Positions 21,918 to 33,703 of a DNA stretch of 64,000 bases are shown in pieces. Every line of letters starts with the position of its first letter. The stretch's first letter is position 1. The stretch lies in assembly GCA_027922465.2 (NCBI GenBank), contig BQMF02000589.1:1-64000 (forward strand). Direction: 5' to 3'. Origin of the DNA: Turritopsis dohrnii (taxonomy: Eukaryota; Cnidaria; Hydrozoa; Anthoathecata; Oceaniidae). The position numbers and the translations under genes are program-made. The notes beneath the pieces were generated by a model that was given only the letters and a program-made list of their open reading frames with translations, was not told where the DNA came from and did no database searches.

Positions 21918-22075
21918 ATAATTGTTTATTTTTTCTAGACACTAGAAATTTTGATAAAGAACAAAATAGTTTAGTTCAATCAACAAAGACTGTTTTGATG
22001 AAATTGTCAATAGGCAAACTATTTCTTGGAATATTACTGTCTTCTGGAAATGACACAACAGATAAAAAAAATCAG
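21918..22075. repeat. Downstream half of a segmental duplication interrupted by the PLE
   Basis: TCTAGACACTAGAAATT and the following ~150 bp match 17320-17455. Together with 19815-20126 matching 17010-17300, this shows one duplicated block (17.0-17.46 kb) whose second copy was split by the PLE insertion. Confidence 0.75.
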
Positions 22076-22553
22076 GTAATGCAACCAAGAAAAGATAGAT
22101 TGGAGTAGTAAGGTAAGTGTAACACAACCGTTTATTTAATTTAGTCCACTCAAAAATACATCAGCAAAATTAATAAAACTTCAGTTAATTACTCATTTAG
22201 ACATAATGTTTAACTAAAAAGACAAATTTAAATGATCCAAGAATAAGAGAAATTCCTAGACAGCCCTCAATCCCCCTTGGTTTCCTGTCAAAAATTGCTT
22301 TTTCTGTGTCCCAAGTGCCCATTGTTAGCTTTCATTGTCATAGGCATGGTGAGTAGCATTGGCAGCAAGCTACCCTTTGTTGAAGAAATTAAACAGAGAA
22401 TTGTAACAAAGTTGTCAAGCATCCAGCTGATGACAGTCCTCAGGTATGAATTACAAGTTATTTGAGATGACGACGGTGTTCCATTGGATTTCATTGACAG
22501 AAAGCACACATTTGATTGCCATAGTGACTTTCCCTCTTTATGCACAGATATGT

Positions 22554-22700
22554 TGTCAATGAAATTTTGGCAGTTAATTTGGATGTCTGTTTTATTGGAA
22601 TTGAAGTGGTCTGGAACTTCAATTCAGCTTCAACGGAGTCGACTTTCGAATGGTTCTTCTGGCACGAACTGCAAATGTAGAACTTGGTGGCATGAATTTT
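22554..22700 (-). pseudogene. Short fragment of the RPA-like gene
   Basis: The minus strand reads KFYICSSCQKNHSKVDSVEA and a few flanking residues, matching the zinc-ribbon region of the copies at 18620-20122 and 22980-23490; it then continues into sequence like the region near 19430 (IPIKQTSKL). It is a rearranged third fragment. Confidence 0.6.
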
Positions 22701-22979
22701 TCTTAAGGGATTTCGAAATTTAGAGAAAATGAAATAGTGGAATGGTTTGGAGATATCACAATGCAAATCTCGGAAATGAAACTGTAAACAAAACGCAACA
22801 AAAGAAATTGTGCTAGGACATATAAAAAGTGTTACATGAACAGAACCAAGGAGTGGAAAACTCTGCCAAGGGTTACTGCTGACAAAACGCAACGAAAAAA
22901 CATTATACCAATATGAAGAACAACTTTTAAATAAAAATCAAACGCAACGGAGAAGTACCAGTGAGTGAAATATTAAATC

Positions 22980-23490
22980 CTACACACGTTTCCTACTGTT
23001 TGCAATCAGAATCATTTCCTTGTCTTGAAACATGTCTAATGTTACTTCTTTTTCGGTTTTCGGAAAGGGAATCTGTTTTCGATCGTAATACAGCTGTACC
23101 TGATGACGATATACATTGATTTGCTGATCATTTGGAAAAGACAAGTTTAACTGGAAATACCACAAGGTTGTATCGTATCTGCAAACCATTTTACACGACG
23201 GGCATTTAATCACATTATTGTTGATACCCTCCTTCAATTCAGCTTCAACGAAGTCAACTTTTGAATGGTTCTTCTGGCACGAACTACAAATGTAGAACTT
23301 GTTAGCACGAATGGACGTTATAAGAAATTTGTGTTCTTCCTCGTACACCTTTTTGATTTCAAATGGAGTGTAACGAAGCGCCTTGTCTGCGTCTGGACAG
23401 CGTATAACTTGGGAAGCCTTACCAACATGCAACACAAATCCACCATTACCATACGTGCGGTAAGTCGCATCCATAATCTTGTTACGTCTA
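22980..23490 (-). pseudogene. RPA-like gene, 5'-truncated second copy
   Basis: From MDATYRTYGNGGFVLHVGKA onward it matches the last exon of the RPA-like gene at 18620-20122, including the zinc ribbon (CSSCQ ... CPSCK) and the C-terminal PFPKTEKEVT segment. Here the Lys codon replaced by TAG in the other copy is intact. The N-terminal OB region is missing: similarity stops at ~23482 and unrelated sequence follows. It ends early (NSRKRV) relative to the sister copy. Confidence 0.65.
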
Positions 23491-23549
23491 AACTGGATTC
23501 TTCTTCTAAAGCTGGTAAGTACTTTCCATGATGTTCTATACGTCATCCT

Positions 23550-25230
23550 TAAGATAATGTTCGCCTCCCACAGGCTAAGGTTGATGGGCGCTTACCAATA
23601 ATGACGAAAACTTTCCCTAACAAAAACAATTGTTATTTCATAAAGTTTAATAGAAATGGAATAATGAGTATTTGACATGGGCGATAATGTTTGCATAAAA
23701 ATGCGTAAAAAGGAACTTGTAATGAAAATATCTCATGCCTAAACTTTCGACAGGACATTCTTATTTCAACGTATTCAAAATTTTTTCTATTTCTTTGTGA
23801 TTCATAACGATTAAAATAATAACAGAAGGAAATATGTAAAAAGGAGAGTGTCCAAAATTTGTGATTTTTTTTTAAAGCAGTTTTCCAATAGTACGCCTAT
23901 CGTAATTAAATCTGACATCTGATTGGCCAGATTGATTAATCTTAATATGCTATGGTACGACACGTGCATAGTTAAAATTAAGTCAACCTTTTTTTTAACG
24001 CAATGCATATATCAAATTATTTAAACAAAAGAATGATTATAAATAATTCTCAAGAACCAATCGACAAACAATATGATATACGTCTCAAGGTTTTCCATTG
24101 GAAAAGCGGCTTAAGAATTTGCTTTATAATTACAGTGCAACAATTAAGCAAATACAAAGCTGTAAACTCTAAAAAATAAGCAGCAACGAGCGTTCGTTGA
24201 ACATTTTTATTGTTTATAAAAAAAAGAGTCTGCTGAAATTAATGTTACAAAAGTCTCACACGTTTGTGAAATTCAATCAAACAAAGGAAGTTTTGTCGTT
24301 TAAAGTTACTCCTTACCGCAATTTTAATGTAAACCTTAAATGATTTAACTTCTGCATACCGATAAGTTTCTCTTCATGTACGAACACTTGTTTTCTTCAT
24401 TGGAGTTTGTACAAGAAAATAATATCCAAAAATAATGCTTATACCTTCCAGTTTTGTATGAAAGTTAATCATTATTTATTTAAAAAAACATCTTTCTTCA
24501 AAATTTGTATTTTCAGTTAAATGAACATCCTTCCTTTGCTTTTAATATTAATAAAACTGATCGACCAAATAAAACATAAGCAAGTTATCTTTTCTTCGAA
24601 AAACTATTTACGATTCTCCTCTGTTTCATTCCACAGCATGCAAGTTTTGTCATCTAAATTTGTAATAATTGGAAATTTAAAACCTGAAATTTAGACCAAT
24701 ACTCTAAATAAAGTAAAATAAAATAAATAAAAATGATAGCCTAATGAAAATTTGACTTTATGATAACTTTACAATGATGTAAAAAACTTACAACGACTAC
24801 AAACATCGCATACTTGAGCATTTTGTATTCAATTCGATCGAGTTCTTTTTATCTTCAGCTACCGATCTGCAAGTTATCTGACAAGCCCTCTAGCTTCCAA
24901 TAAAACAACTTTGATTAGGTGCGACCATGTGGCATGTCAGTCTTAAATAGCAAAAGGGTACCCAAAAGTAAATTCTTCAAAGATTGGTTCATCAATATCA
25001 CGTGACCAAATGAAAATAAAGACTCCTGACTTAACTTCTTAAACTACTTTAAAACTTAATACGTTCACAATGCGTGTGTATTATTACTCTTCCAATTTTC
25101 TTTTATCATTGTTGGGCGTATCTGTATTGTTTCAGTCCTTTTTCTAATAATTTTTCCTGTCAGTATGACAATCTGTAAAGTTTCTCTTAATTAGAATAAT
25201 TTAAAATGCTGACATCAATAAACATTGCAG
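23550..25230. other. Non-coding, no clear feature
   Basis: AT-rich sequence with no supportable ORF, exon or terminal repeat. Confidence 0.4.
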
Positions 25231-25328
25231 ACGTGAGTAGTTACAAAATGGCGAATACAACAGAGTCCATTGCAATCGCAGATGTTATTTCTGACCTTTC
25301 ACCGTTTTCTCCTAGTAGCTTTGACAAG
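25231..25328 (+). other. Candidate coding exon with ATG and splice donor
   Basis: An acceptor-like AAACATTGCAG ends at 25230. ATG GCG at 25248 (preceded by AAA) opens 27 codons (MANTTESIAIADVISDLSPF...SFDK) ending exactly before GTATCT. It lies 247 bp outside the left TIR of the integrase-HECT transposon, so it would belong to the host locus. No continuation exon was found. Low confidence because it is short. Confidence 0.3.
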
Positions 25329-25574
25329 GTATCTGGTATAGTCTAGTTCATTTGTTTTTTTTTAAATTCTGTTATTATAAACACTTCCTTTAACTATGAT
25401 TACCTATCTAAAGTTCTCTACAGTTTTTATAGTGACATGTAAAATCTCACTAATAGTTATTTTGTATAATGATACCATTACTGATGATTATCCTTTCAAG
25501 TAGTAGAATCTGCAGAGGGATTTTTAGCTGCCCAGTGTACAAATGGTTTACACAGAAGATATACATGTGTTATA

Positions 25575-25755
25575 TATGAAGTTAGATCGACGCCAAAATC
25601 TCGTTTATCAAGTCGTCGAGTCGTTTTAGATGTTGACTCGTGACGTCATTAATCGTTTTAGAAGTTAACGCGGTTCACAATAAGTCGACATACAATTCGT
25701 CGAGTCGTTTTAGATGAACACTCGTTTTTCAATTTGAAGCGTTTTAGAAGTTGGG
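25575..25755 (+). repeat. Left terminal inverted repeat with subterminal motif array
   Basis: Matches the reverse complement of 32178-32357 with scattered differences. It contains spaced copies of CGTTTTAGAWGTT-like sequence (about 25620, 25653, 25703, 25738; another at 25798), candidate transposase-binding sites. Confidence 0.85.
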
Positions 25756-26456
25756 GTCGCTAGATGCTGTGTAATTGAGGCGCTTTGGAAGATTACCCGT
25801 TTTAGATGTTCAGTCGGTTCAGAAAATGAGGCGGTGCAACCTGATTACCAGTTTCTTCTAGTCAGTGTTAGATGTTACACGAAAACAGAAGTTTGTGTCA
25901 TATTTACATAAGTTTACCCACAGGCCTTTATGTTTACAAGTTGCATAAAGCATGGACAGTTGCACGCGTGTTTATGGAGAGGACCCTAACCGACTATGAA
26001 AGAATTCTTTTCTTTGAGTTACATTTGATTGTTTGTTAGAATTGATTTGAAGGATCCTTTATCTTCTTCTGGTAATGTTAAAAAATTGTTGCTTCAAAGA
26101 TTTTTCATTCATTGTGGATGCCCAAACTAGCTTTGAAATTCATTAAATTTTTTAGATCTACTAATGTTTTTTACTTTTGAGAAATTGTATTAGGGTGGTC
26201 AAACAAAATGTAATGTTTTCATTAGAATATTTAGATTTTTAAAATAGAATGTTTCGATGACTCAGAAAAACTGCTAAAACTTCCCTCAAAACAGTCGAAA
26301 TTCTATGAATTTTTATCTTAGCCTTAGGTAGCTAGAAAGGGAGTTTAAAGCATGGCTGTTAAATTAATTAACCAATTATAATGGTTCACTCCCATCACAG
26401 GTCTCATAATGATATTTTGATGAACATCCAAATGTTTTTTTCCCTTATTTTCTTAG

Positions 26457-27961
26457 TTTCGTGGAAGTTATGAGTAGTGTTCAAGTTAGATTGTCTCCTG
26501 AAGAAAATGTGAGGGATTATTTCAGGTCCACAATTGTTGATTTATCGCAGAAACTTGTAAATTTTTCCTTGTCTGGTAATCATGGTGATGGTGATTTTAT
26601 TTTATTGAAATTGGATAGACTTATATATTTTGGATGTCAAGTTCAAGCTGTCTTTCCATGCCTTGTTACTGATCATTTTTATGAGTGTATATCAGAAGCT
26701 TTTGAATTACTGGATTGTTATCTTTCAAACCCTGGTTCCTGTTGTGCACTTTCTTTGCATTATAGTGGTTCAGCTGGAAGACCTTCCTTTGTAATATATA
26801 CCTGAAGAGACTCTTGAATTATTGATTACGTATAATTTCACTGAAAAGCAAATTGCTAACATGACTGGAGTAAGTAAACGTACAGTTCAGAGAAGAATAA
26901 AGGAATTAAAGTTACGAGAGAGAGTCTTGAGACACACACAAATCATTGACGAAGAGCTGGATGATATTGTGAGAAATATAGTAGGAGCATTTCCCAATTG
27001 TGGAATTAAGCGAATGAAGGGGTATCTACGTGCACATGGTCTAAACGTTCAATGGAATAGAGTTCGTGCATCTATGTGGCGAGTAGATCCTGAAGGAATT
27101 ATGTTACGTACAATCCAATCCAGAGTTGTTAATGGGCGAAAGTATTCTGTGGCTGGGCCATTGTCCCTTTGGCATTTGGATGGCCACCACAAACTAATTA
27201 GATGGGGTTTTGTAACACATGGTTGTGTAGATGGATACTCACGAAAACTTATGTACTTGCATTGCAGTACTAACAATAGAGCTGAGACAGTGTTAAGACT
27301 TTTTCATGAAGCTGTTGAAAGATATGGATTACCATCCAGAGTGAGAGCTGACATGGGCATTGAAAATGTAGATGTTGCACGTTTCATGCTTTCGCATCCA
27401 AATAGGGGTCCCGATAGAGGCAGCTTTATTACAGGCAAAAGTTGTCATAACCAACGAATTGAGCGTTTTTGGCGAGACCTATTCCATGGATGTATTTTCA
27501 AGTTTTACCACATCTTTAATTATCTTGAGGATCAAACTCTCCTTGACATTTCAAGTAGTGATGATTTATTTGTTCTTCATTTTGTCTATCTTCCGATGAT
27601 AAATTATCACTTGCAGCTTTTTTCATGTGGCTATGATAATCACCCACTATCATCAGAAGGTAATATGACTCCTAATCAGTTATGGATTCGAGGAAGTTTT
27701 AGCTACCACCCTGACCTAGAAAATTCAGTTCTGTCAGATTGTGACAGATATGGTATTGACTGGGAGGGCCCGTTACCTGAAAGTTCACAGTTAGATAGTG
27801 GTGTTATTTTGCACCAAATTAGCAGCACATTGAATGATGAACAGTTATTTAACTTTGAACAGAGAATGTGTGATGTCCACACTGATAGTGATGGTTCACT
27901 TGGAATTGATAATTACTTGGAAGGCTTAAGGATTTTAAATGACATTAAATCTAATTCTTAG
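26457..27961 (+). pseudogene. DDE integrase/transposase of the IS3-like element, one frameshift
   Basis: The exon follows a strong acceptor (TTCCCTTATTTTCTTAG, ending 26456); ATG at 26470 is the likely start, and the stop is at 27959-27961. An N-terminal domain of ~105 residues (first frame) is followed by a GRP motif, a helix-turn-helix ([20 protein letters not shown]), a segment like the IS3 HTH_21 region ([16 protein letters not shown]), and an integrase core. Catalytic residues are visible: D in [10 protein letters not shown] in RADMGIEN, E in [10 protein letters not shown], with 36 residues between the second D and E. The frame is lost near 26794-26803 in an AT run (a 1- or 4-nt gain would explain it); the downstream frame is open for 379 codons. 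This enzyme would cut and join the element's ends. Confidence 0.8.
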
Positions 27962-28204
27962 ATTTGTTTCAAGGTTGTTTGAGTGTTCATGATTTTCCAT
28001 CTTCTGAATTGTTTATTGTACAAGTTGTATTTTATTTCTGGGTCTTATTAATGTATATACATTTATTTTCAAAACTTTTCTACTTTCATTGAAGTTTCAT
28101 TTTATTTAAAGACATGCTAATGCAGTTTTTTTAATTGGCTATAGTACATTAAGGGGTGTCTTATTTTTATGTATTATTTAAACTTGCTTGATTTTCTCTT
28201 TCAG

Positions 28205-30979
28205 AAAAAAAAGAGTAAAATGACTAATGTCCAAAGGGCAGCTGACTTGCTGCAACAAGCATTAACTGCTTTGTCCAATGATTCCATGTAAGTATTGTGT
28301 CTGGAGTATTTATAATCAATGAAAAGGTCAAAATTAAGCAACTTTTTAATTTTGAAATGAATAGATATAAAACTAGATGTCTCTACATTGCAAAAACAGG
28401 GTTTAAAGTGAGTGAACATTGGCAAAGAATCTAAATAGATAATCTTCTTAAACATGTGTATGGTGCAAGGGAGATTTTGTATTTTTCAGTTTTTCTTCAA
28501 TATAATCACTGTTGTTAACTATTTTACATCTAGTACTACTTCCCAAGTTGACGAGACAAGGACATCCAATGAACAGCGATTGCAAGAACCAAATTTAAGG
28601 ATGAATAGAATAGTATTATTCTATTATAGTATGCCATCTCGAAAAAGAAAGTTTCACACACCTTTTACTTTCAAACCACGTGAAACTTGGACTCACGATT
28701 TTGTTGCTCTAAGCAGTCCAAATGATTCCTTAACCCCTTCAAGTTCTGCTTTACAGAAGTTAAAAGACGCTGCATTAGGACGTAGAAAGATTGTATTCCA
28801 GAATAAACAAGGTGACTGGCAGCATATGAGGAAAACACTAGAAGATGTTTTCCAAAAATTAAAACCATTAGGTGGTGCTTTTGAACTGTTGAGGGCAGGT
28901 AAAGGAGGATATTCACAACCACTTATGTTGATCACAATCCCAGATGAAGGGTATTCTGTTCCATACTTGAGAGATACATGCCCTACTTCAGTGATTTATG
29001 TTCGACCGATCCAAGAGAAAATATCTATGAAGAAAGAAACTTCACAACTCACAGTGATGGAAAAGAAGAAATGTATCCATTGTGACACTTTGATTAATTT
29101 GGTAGACTTGCGACAGCATACTCTAATCTGCCGCCCAGGAACTTCAGGCACGTGGTAAGTGTGACAAAATGTTTAACAGCTGGAATTTAATCCAGCTAAA
29201 CAAAATAAAAGAGAATTTTGTAGTTTTAATTATCAAGAATTATTACATTTTCAGTTCTAGTGCCTCTCTTGGAAACAATCACATAGACTCCGATATAAGT
29301 GATATCGACGATGAGGATTTATTGCCAGCTGGAATTTTAGAGTGACAAAACCGCAACAGTAAATTCACCTGAAAAAAATAATGAAGTAACAGAACTGCGT
29401 TTGTTGGTTCATGAGTTATTAGACAATGCAGAAAATAGTCTTAAATTTTCCACCTTAGAGCAAGCTATATCATGCTTGCAACGAAAACTACAAGATGAAG
29501 AGGTGAAAATAAAAATTGATGAGGATGATTTAATGTGTGATATGATATCATACTTCAAATCTTCTGAATTCCAGTCGAATTCAAAGATAAAAGTACGTCT
29601 GGCTAATAAACCTGCAGTGGATACTGGAGGTATTTTAAGGCATATCTTCACAAGATGTTTTCAGTATATGGTCAGTGGATGTGGTTCTGTTCCTCCCTTT
29701 TTTGAAGGTGACATTACCATTTTATTATGAAGATTATTATCAAAGTCATTGGTTGTCTCTGTGAAATCGTTTGGTCATCTTTTTATTTGTGTAGGTAAAG
29801 ATAACTGCAAGTATCCTATATATAATTCCGATATGATCTGCTCAGGACTATTAAAAATAGCAGGTGTAATGATTGCTCACTGCATTGTTCAATGTGAGTT
29901 TGGACTACCAATATTTGCTCCAGCTGTATACCAATATATTGCTACTGGTAATATGGATAGTGTTACCCATTTGATCACTTTGGAAGATATTACTAATAAT
30001 GATGTATTGGAAATTTGTCAGTCTGTAAGTATTCTGTATTTGAATTATGTAAATTAGGCTTGTGAAACTTGTGGCTATAATGCATTACTCTAAAATACAG
30101 AACACATTGCGAACAAAATAATTTTGGATTTTTTATTGATTTTTAGGTTTTTAATTCCAGTTCTGGAAATCGATTACTTTAGGTCCAGAAACTTTTGTGA
30201 ACATAAACTGTTCTGCACCTTCAGTATTCGATTAAAGTAGTATTGATTTTGCATTTTCTCAAAACACCTTAGCCAAATGATAATGCTTTTTTCTAGATAA
30301 AAAATGGCAGCACCAGTAAAGAACTAGAAACCCTGCAACAAAGCGATGATTATGGACGTATTATTGCAGAATGTGGAATAAACATGTTATTGTCGGTATG
30401 TGTATCCTACTTATTAAAAACTTGGAAAATGTCTACCAGATTTTGCCAACCTGATGCGATGAGAAATACAATGATAGTTGTTATAGTCTGTGTTTTTAGG
30501 AAAAAACGAAAGATCAAATTGTACAAGCTATAATATTTCATGAAAGCATGTACAAGCGAAAATTGTCTATAGATGAGTTGTGTTGTGGATTAGAAACCTT
30601 GGGTGTTTTAGGCTGTATTCGATCAAATCCAACTCTTTTCGAACCTCTTTTTGTGTACGGTGATCCGTCAAAAGATCAGTTTCTGAAAACATTCGAGTTT
30701 TCAGAGAGCCTATCGCCAGAGCTGAAACAAAATTTGATATCATATCTTGATCAATGCTCCGTTGAAGCTATGGAGCAAATCCTGTTTTATGTGACGGGAA
30801 GTAAAACTATCCCCATGACCCGCAAAATATCAGTCAAATCCGAAAGATCAGATGCTATATTTGCAAGCACCTGTTCGTTTTCAGTCACTTTACCAGATGG
30901 CTGTTGTAGTTATGGGCAGATAAAGAAGTTATTTGAAACGATTTTAAATGATAAACTGCTGTCATTTATTTCAGTTTAA
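28205..30979 (+). pseudogene. HECT-type E3 ubiquitin ligase carried by the transposon, one frameshift
   Basis: Six exons join in phase: 28205-28287 (ATG at 28220), 28534-29154, 29255-29707, 29795-30024, 30297-30395 and 30500-30979. The product would be ~650 residues: a linker region, a Cys/His cluster (KKCIHCDTLI...LRQHTLIC), then a HECT domain (IKVRLANKPAVDTGGILRHI is the N-lobe start; IPMTRKISV and ASTCSFSVTLPDG the C-lobe, with the catalytic Cys in TC). HECT ligases take ubiquitin from E2 onto this Cys and pass it to substrates. The only lesion is one extra base at 29343 giving TGA. It resembles G2E3-like HECT proteins repeated in invertebrate and fish genomes. Exon 1 begins right after an acceptor, so a 5' leader exon is expected. 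Confidence 0.8.
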
Positions 30980-32177
30980 AGATAGTTTACTTACTAACAT
31001 TCCGTTGTTATGTTTTGTTTAGAAGATTTGAGGACTATTTGAAGGCTATGAGTAAAAACTATTTATTTTGTTATTTTGTTATGTTTGTAAAAAGGGTTCT
31101 ATGTAAGTTGGGTTATTGATTTACCACTGTGTTTATTCGGAAAAAAGTTCAAATCCTCAAAATAATTCCGAAAAACTTTCAAATGCTATACTGACATAAA
31201 ATCGCTTTACTCTTATATTATTCATGCACATTGAAGTTAGTTGGAAGTTATTGATGTTTTGTTTGTTTTAAGGAAACAATATTTCGTTGACTCGAGTTTT
31301 TGTTATAATTTGCGAAATCGAAATTCGTAGGAAAATATTTATTTGTTAAAGTTTCTTTGCTTTCAGTTTTGATTGTACGTATTTCCCACGGATCCATGTT
31401 ATTTTCACATTTTATTACCCTACCCTTTTCCAGAATTTCTGTTTAAACATGAATTTTTTAACTCCATCAAGGATGATTAAAAGCAATTTTGACGTTGCAA
31501 ACAAGGTGTGCAAACTAACGGTGTTTAAACAGAAATTTGGGTATTTGTTATTTTTACTGCAGTTTTGATAGGAAAATATAAAAAATTCCTAACTTTTGAA
31601 GTAATTAGTGTCTTTATATGTACCACCCGCCCTGGGTCCATTATTAGTGACTGTCAGAAGTACCAAATTCCAACCTTGTGGGACAGTTTCTACAGAGGTG
31701 GAGAATGCAAAATCTTTCAGATAGTCGTCGTAGGGCGCGTAGACATAGCAAGGCACAAAAACGACAAGGGGACAGAAACCACGAAATGAAATCCTTGGTG
31801 TAAAGCCAACTTTACTTTTGGTCTGCCTTTCAAAATCCGACCAGCAGGAACAGCGGACATCAACTGTTACTGTCATATATTTTAAAGTTTCATTCTGTTC
31901 ACCGTAAAAAAAATTAAACTTTCCTTTTAAATCCTTATTCCTAATTTAGCAGTGTGAACATGGTATAAAGTTATAGACAAAATAGTGAATCGTTTTATCA
32001 ACAGGGTCAATATGGTATACACCATGTCAATATGGTGCAGAACCACTATATATCACCTGATTTCAAGTAAGCGACTCACGAACAATGTCATTCGGAATAA
32101 ACAGATCACGAAATTTTAATAGCTCTTGATATGAAAGACCGACAAATTTTGGAGAACGCGTCATCATCTAAAACGAA
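30980..32177. other. 3' region of the integrase-HECT transposon, no gene
   Basis: Between the HECT stop and the right TIR I see no exon with a plausible product. A short inverted repeat ATTTCTGTTTAAACA / TGTTTAAACAGAAAT lies at about 31435-31449 and 31520-31534. Confidence 0.45.
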
Positions 32178-32357
32178 CAAACTTCTAAAATGCCTCCAAT
32201 TGAAAAACGAATGTTCATCTAAAACGACCCGACGACTTGAATGTCGACTCATTCTGAACCGTGTTAACTTCTAAAATGACCAATGACGTCACGAGTCAAC
32301 ATCTAAAACGATTCGACGACATGGCAAACGAGATTTTGGCGTCGAATTAACTTCATA
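32178..32357 (-). repeat. Right terminal inverted repeat with subterminal motif array
   Basis: Inverted copy of 25575-25755. It holds five AACWTCTAAAACG-type motifs, the complement of those at the left end, and ends TAACTTCATA next to the GTTATA target duplication. Confidence 0.85.
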
Positions 32358-33027
32358 GTTATAACCTAAAATAATATTGTACTTATCAGCTAATATAAAG
32401 TCACTCGTGGTGTTTATTGCTGTAACTGATTTCACGCAACATCTGTTCTGTTTATACAATATGTCAACTTTGACAAATATAGTCAGAGAGCAATTGGAAA
32501 AATATATATGATTTTACAAAATATAAAGGGACAATGTAAAAAGTTGAAAAACTGTTAGACACATGTATCTGCTAACAAAAAATCTTTACTAGACATTAAA
32601 ACCCCACTAATATAAAAACTTATTAATAAAAACATGTTGGACAATTTTCTCAAATCTCTCCAGTTTCCATCCACCATTTTTTATTTAATCATTCTTTTGA
32701 GTATGTTTATGTAGCAATTACAGACCAGCAAACTTCTTGGTGAATGTCTCTTAAAAGTGTTTGAAAGAACGAGTCATCACGTGACCAAATGCTCATCATC
32801 CCAAACAAATTTAACAAGGTTTTGACCATAAAGATTTGATGCTCTGAAATTGTTAAATACGTATGTTTGCATGTTTGTTTGTATGATATGTATGTTTGCA
32901 CGAGAATGACATTACTATATATCAGGGTGTTCGGTATGTATTCATTTGTAGAAATAACTCAATTAGTTTGACAAAGTCTAAAAAACTTTTTTATGAAAGT
33001 TAAAAGAATTGTGAAAATTTTTTAACA
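32358..33027. other. Non-coding, no clear feature
   Basis: Starts with the right GTTATA target duplication. No ORF or repeat beyond that. Confidence 0.4.
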
Positions 33028-33142
33028 CTAGACGCCAAGGCGGCGTCGCTTGCCCCCCATGTTCAACCAGCGTTGTATCACCACCTGATCCAAATAATTG
33101 CACTTAAAACCAGCGATAAGACTTCCTTTGCTGCTGGCTTTA

Positions 33143-33703
33143 TCTTATTATAATAATCCGCGTGCGTGTGTAACACATTTAACTTAGAGAGTGTTATTTT
33201 TTTTCAAATTTACGGTCAAAATCTTCTTAATCGTGGTCATTTTTTCGTTAGACCATTGATAATCGAGGATTAGTATAATAGCACGCGGCGTGACGTCAGT
33301 TATTTTTACCTTATCACGGGGGAACCATTGCAATGCATCCCCAATCGAACGCGACGTTTTTGGGGAAATATCTCGAGAACCAATAGGGATAACTGACGTT
33401 TTTTAGGGTCCGCGATACGGGTGATTGAGTGACGCATCATTTGGGCCTAAATTTAATTTGGTACTGCGGATATGACGTCATTAAAATCTTTAATTCACGA
33501 TATCTCTGCAACGGTTGATCGTAGCGAAACGATCCCATACATTTTTTTGCTCAGTTTTTCAAGCTCTACAACATGGGTACATTTTCCAGTCCCGATTCCG
33601 TAATTGAAATTTTCGTCACGGGGTACGCACACGGGAACACGTCGTATTTCTGCAGATTCTTTTGGAAATTAAAGTCGTAAAAAACTTTTACCCGGGATAC
33701 TAG
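33143..33703 (+). mobile_element. Helitron family B, first unit of a tandem pair
   Basis: Starts TCTTATTATAATAATCCGCG and ends TACCCGGGATACTAG. It shares with unit two the conserved blocks CACGGGGGAACCATTGCA, GACGCATCATTTGGGCC and the gcggatATGACGTCAT block. No ORF. It is joined to unit two with no base between. Confidence 0.8.

Larger units (their letters stand above)
25575..32357 (+). mobile_element. Complete IS3EU-like DNA transposon carrying a DDE integrase and a HECT ubiquitin ligase
   Basis: Ends are inverted repeats of ~180 bp beginning TATGAAGTTA then TCGACGCCAAAATCTCGTTT. The flanks carry a perfect 6-bp direct repeat GTTATA (25569-25574 and 32358-32363), a target duplication. Inside, on one strand, are an IS3/retroviral-type DDE integrase gene and a HECT E3 ligase gene with introns. 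Length 6783 bp. The integrase order (helix-turn-helix, then D, D, E core) resembles eukaryotic IS3-like (IS3EU) transposons; my recollection that these give 6-bp duplications needs checking. Each gene has one small frame lesion, so the copy is young but probably inactive. Confidence 0.85.

Noticed and set aside
31565..31876. Overlapping ORFs of 74 and 95 codons in the 3' part of the integrase-HECT transposon
   Set aside because: No homology or splice signals; most likely untranslated region.
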